Source: Trifolium pratense (taxonomy: Eukaryota; Streptophyta; Magnoliopsida; Fabales; Fabaceae). Taken from it: a stretch of 64,000 bases of DNA. Positions 56,127-64,000 of the stretch are shown one piece after another. The stretch covers positions 34,348,001 through 34,412,000 of the forward strand of contig NC_060060.1 of the NCBI RefSeq assembly GCF_020283565.1, given 5' to 3'. The notes below the pieces were generated by a model. The model made no database searches. It worked only from the letters and a program-made list of their open reading frames with translations, and was not told where the DNA came from. Position 1 is the first letter of the stretch; every line of letters starts with the position of its first letter. The position numbers and the translations under genes are program-made.

Positions 56127-57985
56127 AAATACTTTTTGTTCCCATTTTGTTCAATAAAAATAAGTTCTTTTTTTCTAAAAGTACTTATCTTAAACTTTGT
56201 TTGGCCCGGCTTCTACTTTTATGGAGAATCAATTTTTAATTAATTAAAGTGTGCGTATAATGAGTCATCAAATATTAATATTAATCCATTTCCATTTGAT
56301 TATGGAGAGAGGTGGTCGTATCCCCCCGCCCCCCTTCTCTCAGTTTTTGGTTGCCAACTTCGTCTATAAATACCGGAGTGAGTCATTCCTAGTAATTTTT
56401 CACTTCACTCAAAATCGATTATACTGAATAATTCACTCAAAAGATAAAAAATTAGGCAAAACTAGACATACACGAAGCTAGTGACCGGAAGTTATAAAAT
56501 TTGGAAAGGAAAGGATGATGTACGTACGTTAAAGAGAAGAGAGTAGTCCAAGTTCAACCACCAACTCAAATAAATCTGTCACCCTTTTTGACTTTACATC
56601 AATTGTGTTTTGACAAATAAATATTCGGTACACGAATCTTACTTACTTCATCGTCGTGTGTGTATCTTTGACTCCAACAATAGTGTATGTATGAGTTGAG
56701 TTAGGAAGGAAGGAACACATCATAGTTTTCATTTTAAGGCATTAATTCATTCCACATTGCTAGCTACCAAAAGCAAAGCAATTTTACCCTTTCACACAGG
56801 TGAGGTGGGTTTTCAATGGTTTGATTACTACCGACATAACCACAAACAAGCCACGAGTAATGACAAATTGAACAAAAGTAGTTGAATATATATTGATGGT
56901 GCATGAGAAGTGGACCTTGAAAATAATAAGCAGTAATGCACACTACCAATGGCGTTGCTAGCGCCTACATACAGGAATGGAAATCAGAAATCAAATCGTA
57001 ATGCATAATTAATCGACTGAAAATATAGAATGACTGAAGAATGCATATCTATCTATTCAACTTGTTTTTTTTTTTTTTTTTTTTGCTTGTCCTTTAAAAC
57101 AAATATAGCATTTAAAAAGAATATAATGAGTGACATTTACTCAATTGTTGAATATTATTTCTTGAATATGGTGAATATTGGAACTATTTTTTGTAGCAAC
57201 TCACATCATATGTTTGTACAGGAATTTGTTTTTCATCTTCTATTTGAAAGAGGAATTCTATTTGAATGAGGAATTTATTTTGTTGATGAGTTGAATATTA
57301 TACTCCCTCTTATCCATATTATAAAAAAAACAAAGTATTATTATTTTTTATATTGAAGAGGGCTGGACGCCCGCATCAGATTTTTTTTTTTTTTTAAAAA
57401 GAGGAGTAGCAAAGTGCTACTGCCTCAAAAGATATATAAATAGATAGATGAGGATAGAGATACAAAAAAAAGGAGGGGGACTAGACCAAAACCTCCCTAA
57501 CTAAGTATAACCCTATAGAATATTTAATTAATCCAAAAATTACTTTTTTATAATAAATATTCGAGGAGTAATAAAAATCACTAACAAAGAAACAGTTGAA
57601 GTTGTAATTAAAAAACAACACTTAAGTACTTTGGAGTACCAAAGAATTTACCATAAAAAATATCAATGTTTAGAGTTTGTTTAATCTGCAAAAAATAATT
57701 ATAAAAGTACGTATATTCCAACACAAGATAAACTTTTAAAAATTGAATTTTTTTTTATCTTATAAGATGTTTTATGGACAAAAAATTATGTTATTGGTGG
57801 AGCCTATAATACTTCTTGATAATTTGAGAGTATTTATTTACTCAACAACCAATGAGAACAAGTCACATAATTAAGTAGATTTTCATGTAGTACCCGCACC
57901 TAATTTTTAATCAACTTTTATTTTATATGCATATGACTTATTAATTATTGGATAAATACTTTCAAATTATCAAATGATAGTATTA
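56127..57985. other. Gene-free spacer
   Basis: Mixed then AT-rich DNA. Half of a Stowaway-type end (TACTCCCTCTTATCCATATT) lies at about 57300. T and A runs of 20 and 17 bases occur at 57065 and 57380. No gene. Confidence 0.45.
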
Positions 57986-58186
57986 AAACATAAAATAAAG
58001 ACAAGGGACCAAAAGTGAAATTAAAAAATGATAAGGGACCAATCATAAATTTTTTTAAAAGATAAAAGGGACTAACTATTGAACGACAGAAAAGATAAGG
58101 GACAAACTTGAAACTTTTACAGTAAAAAATAAAGGACTAACTTAAAACCTAAAATAAAGATAAGAGACCAAAAATGTAATTAAGTC
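57986..58186. mobile_element. Truncated member of the GGCTTAA-end MITE family
   Basis: The right end (GAGACCAAAAATGTAATTAAGTC) and the repeated AAGATAAGGGAC(C/T)AA blocks match the family at 20734 and 38517. The left end is missing or rearranged. Confidence 0.5.
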
Positions 58187-58271
58187 TTTGTTTTATTAAT
58201 CTATCTATCTTCAAATGAAAATATCCATTAAATTTGTAAAAAGTAAAATAAAATACTAGATATCAAATAGA

Positions 58272-58637
58272 GGGCAAAGTCTATGGTGCACAAGTTTCTC
58301 AAGTTGTGCATCATGTACAAGTCGCTGAAAACACTATAACGAATACGAATTTTATAAAATCCACCGTTTGATTGAAATTTTACATCATATAGATCATCCA
58401 TAAATTTTTTAAAATAATTAAAAATTATTTAATATGTTATTGAGACTCATCAAAATTAACGGTTTATGGATTTTTATTGAATACCGTTAATCTTGATGGG
58501 TCTCAATAACATATCAAATGATTTTTAAAAAAAATTATGGAAGATCTACACGTTATAAATTTTCCATCCAACGATAGATTTTATAAAATTCGTATTCACT
58601 ATAAAAATATATTAAATGATGCATGTTAGACAAAACC
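58272..58637. mobile_element. Foldback Mutator-type MITE, TSD 8 of 9
   Basis: Flanks TCAAATAGA (58263-58271) and TTAAATAGA (58638-58646). Long inverted arms: TTATTGAGACTCATCAAAAT on the left against its mirror ATCTTGATGGGTCTCAATAA on the right, plus ACGAATTTTATAAAATC against GATTTTATAAAATTCGT. Hairpin centre near 58465. Confidence 0.8.
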
Positions 58638-58646
58638 TTAAATAGA

Positions 58647-59089
58647 GATGTTCCTAATTCCACCACCGCATTTTGAAAATTCGTGTCCGTGATCTATGCT
58701 TTAACCTTCCTTAACTATTCTTTTTTCCTTTTAGGAATTGCTACCTATCTATGATTATGGAATCCGCTTAGGATTCATGTGTTCTGTCTCCACTTTGTCC
58801 CCCGCTTTGTTCTTAAAGCATCCTTTTCCAATGTACTTCAAAATCTAAGCATTACTTCTGTAAAATAAAGAAAGTAAATTTGACCGTAACTTAATTAGGA
58901 TTATATATAAACATACTCATATTAAAGAGAACAAATTATACTCACCTATGAGGTATATTAAAAGTCACTTACATTACACCCCCACTTTTTTTCCTTCTTC
59001 TTCTTTTTCCCTTCAGATTTAACTCATAACCAATTAAGTTGAGTCAGGGACGGATCCAGAAATTTTGAGCAATGGGGGCAATATGTATA
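58647..59089. other. Gene-free spacer
   Basis: No gene recognised. The sequence CAGGGACGGATCCAGAAATT just before 59090 is a phrase common in plant repeats, so the hAT element next to it probably sits inside an older repeat. Confidence 0.4.
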
Positions 59090-59097
59090 GTATACTT

Positions 59098-60152
59098 AGG
59101 GGTGTGCATGGTTTGGAAACCACACCACACCACACTTAATTGATGGTTTTGGTTCTAAACCAAAACCATTTCAATAACAAACCGGTTATTTTTAAAAACT
59201 AATTTGGATTTGGTTATTAACCGAATCGAACCAATTTATAACCGGTTTGTAATAAAATTTAAGTTATTCACATGATCCAATTTTAAATAGGTTTTTTACT
59301 TAAACTAATTTTTTTTATTAGTTGATAAAAAAAAATAGATTTGTTAATTATTTTAAAAACATAATTTTTCATTAATTTTATGATTGAATTGGTTTATAAT
59401 CAACCCACAAAATATTTTTTTTAAACCCAAATTATTTTTTACTTAGCCGAAAACTTATTTTTTATATTGTTTTAAAAATATTTTTTATTATTTAATAAAA
59501 GAGTAATTTTTAAAATTAAAAAATCTGATTTTTAAATACAATAAAAACTAATAAATAGGAAAAAAATTAAAATACTAAATTTTTGAAAAATTAAAAACAT
59601 TAAAAACTGATTTTTTAATTATTTTAAAAAAAACTGAATTTTTTAATTATTTTTAAAAATTAAAAACATTAAAAACTGATTTTTTTTAATTATTTTTAAA
59701 ATAATTATTAAAAATCTGATTTTTAAAATAAAATAATATTAAAATAGTATGGGTGGTTGGTGGTGGCCGACCGCCGGAGCACCATCGCCGGCCACCGGAG
59801 CACCACCACCGGCCACCGTGAAAGTCACCGTCGTCCGCCAGAAACCGTCGTCCGCCGCCGCACCGGCCGCCGGTGGTCCGGCGTTGACCACCGGTCCTCC
59901 ACCCCTCTTTTAATTAATTATTTTATTATATAATAAAGAATTTTAAAAAATTGAAGATTGGGCCTGAATTAGTTATTGGGCCTAAATTTTCAAACCAATT
60001 TCAAACCAAATTATAAAATGTGGTTATGGTTTATAATTGGTGTTTTTTTATTGAGTGGTGTGGTTTTTTTTTAAATGGATTTTGCAAACTAAAATTGGAT
60101 ATGGATTGGTTAATAATTTGGTTAAGGATAACCAAATTTTTTGCACACCCCT
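59098..60152. mobile_element. hAT-type non-autonomous element with a GC-rich core
   Basis: Perfect 11-bp inverted ends AGGGGTGTGCA, flanked by GTATACTT (59090-59097) and GTATACTA (60153-60160), 7 of 8 matching. Most of the 1055 bp is AT-rich, with repeated AAAAACTGATTTTTTAATTA blocks. At 59757-59905 there is a sharp GC-rich island. No transposase. Confidence 0.75.
59749..59913 (+). CDS. Small Pro/Ala-rich ORF covering the GC island of the hAT element
   Basis: An ATG at 59749 opens a 54-codon frame that exactly covers the GC-rich block and closes with TAA where the sequence returns to AT-rich. The product would begin MGGWWWPTAGAPSPATGAPP and end GPPPLF. It could be a gene fragment captured by the element, or GC-rich repeat DNA that happens to lack stops; the repeated unit GAGCACCA(T/C)CGCCGGCCACC favours the second. 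I do not claim it is expressed. Confidence 0.25.
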   Translation: MGGWWWPTAGAPSPATGAPPPATVKVTVVRQKPSSAAAPAAGGPALTTGPPPLF

Positions 60153-61639
60153 GTATACTATGGTCTAAATATAAGTAAAAATTAGTCAAATTTTTAAAGG
60201 AGAATGCTAACGTCGTCTGTCCTAAAGACACATGTTAGCAGAACTCAATATAAACAATTAATCTTAAGAGATGTGCATTTAACTTTCTAAAAGTCAATTT
60301 TTTGTTTTTCTCAATGTAAAACTTCTACTTTTGTGTTCCTTAACATGTGTCAATGCAAGACATTTTTTTTAATACATCTAATTTAAATTTTAAACCAAAT
60401 ACATAAACTTTTGTTACTAATTTTTACTTATATTTGATGGAATATAAAATCCGTTGATCTTGCTTTTTTTACAAGTTTAGCACCTTTATATTTCAGGCGA
60501 TCAAGCGAAATGTGTTATTGTTTAATTTTTATGAAAAACAACTAATGCAATTAATAAATAAGTTTTTATCTATTATAATAAGCTTTTCAATGTAGTTTAT
60601 GAAAAAACAGGCTTATCAGGATACAATTTTCGTTAGTAAAAATTTATGAATTAACATAAAATTTTATTTATTTGCATAAACTATTTTTGATAAGTTTGAC
60701 AATAAGCTAAACCAAAGGAATTGTTTATGATTAACTATCAAACTCAATGCAAACTATTACTCTCTCATGTCACTTTTATAAGAAAATTATCGCTTTTTAT
60801 GCTCATTAGAATATTAATACATTTAATTATAAACATAAAATAATGTTTTATAGCTTATAAATAGTAATCGAGTGTTAGATTTGTCAAAGTTCTTTCTGTA
60901 CATTATTACATGAACAAATTAAGGTGACGTTTACAATGGGACAGCTCTTTAATTTTCCCATGATGGGAAAATGTCTATTACAACCATTGATATATTATAT
61001 AAATAATGGATGGCTTAGATGATAGAAATGTATCATTTGTACCAATTTTTATGACTGTACTGTACCTTTACTCTTTTTCTACGAGAGTCTCTCTTTTTTT
61101 ATTTTTTTATTTTTTTCTTTCAGTTTATTAACTTTTATGTTTATTTGCATTTATTTATTAAACGATCCACTTTTTTTTATTTTTTTTAGCAACAATCCAA
61201 TTTATTAGTATAATTGGTGTTTATACCAAAAATATTTGGATTAAATATAGTTTTAATTTTTAGAGAGTGCATTTGATCCCACTGAAATTAAGAGATTGAA
61301 AGTAACAGCTCTAAGGTATTGTTTGATCCAATATTTTTTAGGTGTAGAAGATTTTTTTAACCATAAAGCTAGAAATAATAGTTTTTTAACTAAAATAAAA
61401 ATTGATTGGTAAATCTTACTTTTTTTATAAAATTATAAAAAAAGTAAGTTAAAATTTGTTTTTTTTTTTATAATAGGGTTAAAACTTAAAAGATATGTTT
61501 AATATATTGTAATTTTTTTCTAAAATATAGAAGCTATTTTTTTCTTTCTTTCTTTTTTACTATAACTTTTAAAAATTGTGGTTTGACCCAACTTCTTACT
61601 TTTAAGGGAAAAAAAGAGGATAAAAAGGTAGGTCAAACG

Positions 61640-62102
61640 TGTTGGGGAGTTCGGGAGAAATAATGTGGCAATGCTCCAGGACCACACAAGAGAGGGAGAT
61701 GCCACATCCCAACCCAAAACCTTAAGGTGTTAAGTTAATGGGTCACGTCCCTTATAAATCCAACATTCTTCCCACACATAGTCGATGTGAGACTTAAACA
61801 CTCACACTTGAAACCCAACATTCTCCCCCAAGTGTGAGTTCCCCCACATACTATAGTTGATCCAAACCAGGATCCCCTCCCCCACCAAGCCGAACCTAGG
61901 CTATGATACCACTGTTGGGGAGTCCGGGGGAGCTCGGGAGAAACAATGGGGCAATGCTCCAGGACCACACAAGAGAGGGAGACGCCACATCCCAACTCAA
62001 AACCTTAAGGTGTTAAGTTAATGGGTCACCTCTCTTATAAATCCAACATTCTTCCCACACATAGTCGATGTGGACTTAAACACTCACACTTGAAACTCAA
62101 CA
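61640..62102 (-). mobile_element. TRIM (miniature LTR retrotransposon), TSD AAACG
   Basis: Two LTRs of 181 bp (61640-61820) and 190 bp (61913-62102), both TG...CA, enclose only 92 bp. On the minus strand the 5' LTR is followed after two bases by TGGTATCATAGCC, close to the initiator-tRNA-Met primer binding site. The 3' LTR is preceded by the purine tract TTGGGGGAGAA. The 5-bp duplication AAACG flanks both sides (61635-61639 and 62103-62107). It encodes nothing and would need enzymes supplied by another element. Confidence 0.9.
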
Positions 62103-62504
62103 AAACGGTACCTACATATTATATAAGTGACTTTTTTTTTGAAAGAGAAATTTTTTGTCGAGTGTCTGGTCGATAGGGTGAAACTTTTATCATGAAAGTA
62201 GTTTCTTGATAAAAACCTCGGCTTCCCTTGTTCCTTTTACGAATGAGGTATCCACTCTATTTTATGCTTGAACCGGTAGAGTTTGTTTGGGTGTCGTGTT
62301 GGGTCTCGATAGGCCAGAGGGATTGGATGCCTTCTTGTTGTTTTATCCTACCTGTGGATGATCCTTGCATCTCTCTTCGATCATGATAGAGTTCTTTTTC
62401 TCGTGGTGGTGTCTTCGAGGGGTTCTGGTTTGTTGGTGGTGTGCCTCTTTGTTTTCTTGTAGTTTTATTTTGTTTCTTGTCGTAGAGACATTGCATGTAA
62501 TATG

Positions 62505-62600
62505 CAGAGAACATGATTCGAACATTAGTCCTGCATATTACATGCAGGAATCACCTTAAAATGTGAAATTTTATCCACTAAACTACTCAACCAAAAATAA
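62505..62600 (-). mobile_element. tRNA-derived SINE fragment (minus strand)
   Basis: On the minus strand, A-box-like TTGAGTAGTTTAGTGGATAA is followed by B-box AATGTTCGAATCATG about 45 bases on, separated by a short inverted repeat CCTGCATGTAATATGCAGG. Confidence 0.5.
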
Positions 62601-63021
62601 AATAACAAAGTTATGCTTCTTTTACCCATTTTTGTAAGTTGAAAAAAATAAAAGTTGATAAAAATTTATAAGAATAAAATATAATAAAATTTGATATTTT
62701 ATAAAGGCTAGCGAGACAAAATAAATTTTTTCTTATCAACTCGTCGTATTAATATCTAACATTTTTAAATAGGATCAGATTTAATCTTTAACTTATTTAG
62801 ATGGATTAATTTGTCCTGTGTAAAAATGTTCTTGTATTATTTTTTGTCATAAATAAATTGAATATAATATAAGAAAACTCCCTCATGTTCTCTTTCTGTC
62901 AAGAAAAAGTAAGCCTCTTTAATCAAAACCATACAATATTTGAAGAATATATCAACGGTTGGAATAGGTACTTTCCCATCATGGGAAAATTAATTGAGGT
63001 TCCCACCATAACCTGCACCTT

Positions 63022-64000
63022 AAAACCACAAATTAAAGCGGATAAAAAGGCTACCTAACATTAATTTCAATAGAAATATATAGATTGGCCAATGAATTCA
63101 AATTGTGAGATATATCCTTTTGTTGTTAGATTAAGCACCGACAACCTTTTGACTTGGTTCCCTTCCTTTGTTATATAGCACAGCAGGCACTTATTAAAAA
63201 TGATGATATACTATATATGTTTTTGGAGCATTATCATATCATTTCTTGTAGCCACAACACACCGAGTGTCCACACAAAACAAAATCCTCTTGTTTTTCAT
63301 TATATTATATATGCATTTTAAATCCATTGGTGGGTGGCATATACACATACGTAACAGATAGATAGAGATAGAGCCATCGATCCTTGTTTTTCAAAAGTAG
63401 CAAAGACATATATACTTTCTCCGATTTTTAAATATATATATTCTTTTCTTTACATGGATGACCTGGAAATTTAAATAACTAACAGCAACCAAAAAAAGTA
63501 TGATATATATCTTTATAACTTCTACTCCAAAAAAATTCAATTCTACAAAACATTCCGACAAGAGAAGAGCTATTTTTTACGACGAAAGCAAAATAAGAAA
63601 TGCAAGAAGAGTAATGTTGCACACTCATTTAATATTGAAAAGGATAATGATACTTGTCACGAGTAAGGGGAAAACTAAAGGCAAGAATGATTTGCACAGT
63701 TGATTTTATACACACCCACCACATGATTTCTATAACACAAGGAGATAAAAGTTTGAAGCTCTTATAAGATTTCACGTTGCATATTCTCGTTTCTCGTCGC
63801 CCACTTCCTTCATATTATTTAGCGTAGTTCTCATCAATTTTAATCGCTTCGAATAAGAATTTTTTTTCCTTTCTTTTTCTTTAGATAAAATTTCTACTTG
63901 TCATGTTCTGGAATTCTTTGAAAAAGTAGTATGTTTCTTAAATCAATACTTTTTGTTCGACTTTATCATGTAACATTCTTAAATCTATATATGTAAAACC
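63022..64000. other. Gene-free spacer to window end
   Basis: AT-rich, no ORF of note and no element recognised. A gene could begin beyond 64000. Confidence 0.45.

Larger units (their letters stand above)
60921..63021. mobile_element. Possible large TIR element carrying a TRIM and a SINE
   Basis: The left sequence starting AAGGTGACGTTTACAATGGG and the reverse complement of 62950-63021 (AAGGTGCAGGTTATGGTGGG) agree over about 75 bases, including AATTTTCCCATGATGGGAAA and CAACC(A/G)TTGATATAT. No TSD of 8-10 bp is apparent, so the boundaries may be slightly wrong or the two arms may come from different copies. Confidence 0.5.

Noticed and set aside
57060..57085. Poly-T run as a retroelement tail
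   Set aside because: No element body or TSD could be found on either side.
61735..61995. 86-codon frame on the minus strand at 61.7-62.0 kb
   Set aside because: It runs across the LTR and internal region of the TRIM and is not a gene.

Overview
This is a window of plant nuclear DNA. It is AT-rich, with spliced protein genes far apart and wide spacers filled with transposon remnants. The proteins are typical of land plants: an auxin response factor, a plant MAPKKK, a DUF707 protein and a GT14-type glycosyltransferase. The tRNA-derived SINE types and MITE families suggest a eudicot, and my best guess is a papilionoid legume. That guess rests on recognition only; nothing in the window proves the species.

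Genes, left to right. (1) 6632-8122 (+), a two-exon Core-2/I-branching (GT14-like) type II membrane glycosyltransferase. (2) 9689-13775 (-), a 14-exon DUF707 protein of 384 aa with an N-terminal membrane anchor. (3) 23935-24993 (-), a single-exon MAPKKK-type kinase of 352 aa. (4) 35819-37027 (-), a seven-helix membrane protein with non-coding or unclear 5' exons out to about 38340. (5) 43844-44248 (-), a small Lys/Pro/Cys-rich plant protein. (6) 46089-52141 (-), a complete 14-exon ARF1-type auxin response factor of 670 aa. Exons of genes 1, 2 and 6 were joined by hand from splice sites that keep the reading frame. Two introns, one in gene 2 and one in gene 6, use the rare GC donor. The genes share no obvious pathway and I see no gene cluster.

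Mobile elements fill most of the rest. At 27.8-33.5 kb there is a full-length, apparently uninterrupted L1-type LINE: ORF1 with a zinc knuckle, a 1358-aa ORF2 with endonuclease, reverse transcriptase and RNase H, an A-rich tail and 12-bp target-site duplications (TSDs). A decayed, 5'-truncated relative lies at 40.85-43.3 kb. At 14.2-20.5 kb three DNA transposons are nested: an outer element with a perfect 9-bp TSD, a CACTA-type element inside it, and a foldback element with its own perfect 9-bp TSD inside that. Other elements include a foldback element that carries an inverted copy of its own family (38.9-39.8 kb), hAT-type elements with 8-bp TSDs (3.2 kb and 59.1 kb), a TRIM with LTRs, PBS, PPT and 5-bp TSD (61.6 kb), several Mutator-type MITEs with 9-10-bp TSDs, Stowaway- and Harbinger-like MITEs, Helitron-like ends, and several tRNA-derived SINEs.

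I found no rRNA genes, functional tRNA genes, CRISPR arrays or organelle inserts. The most unusual content is the transposon architecture. I see no clear new enzymatic or defence system.
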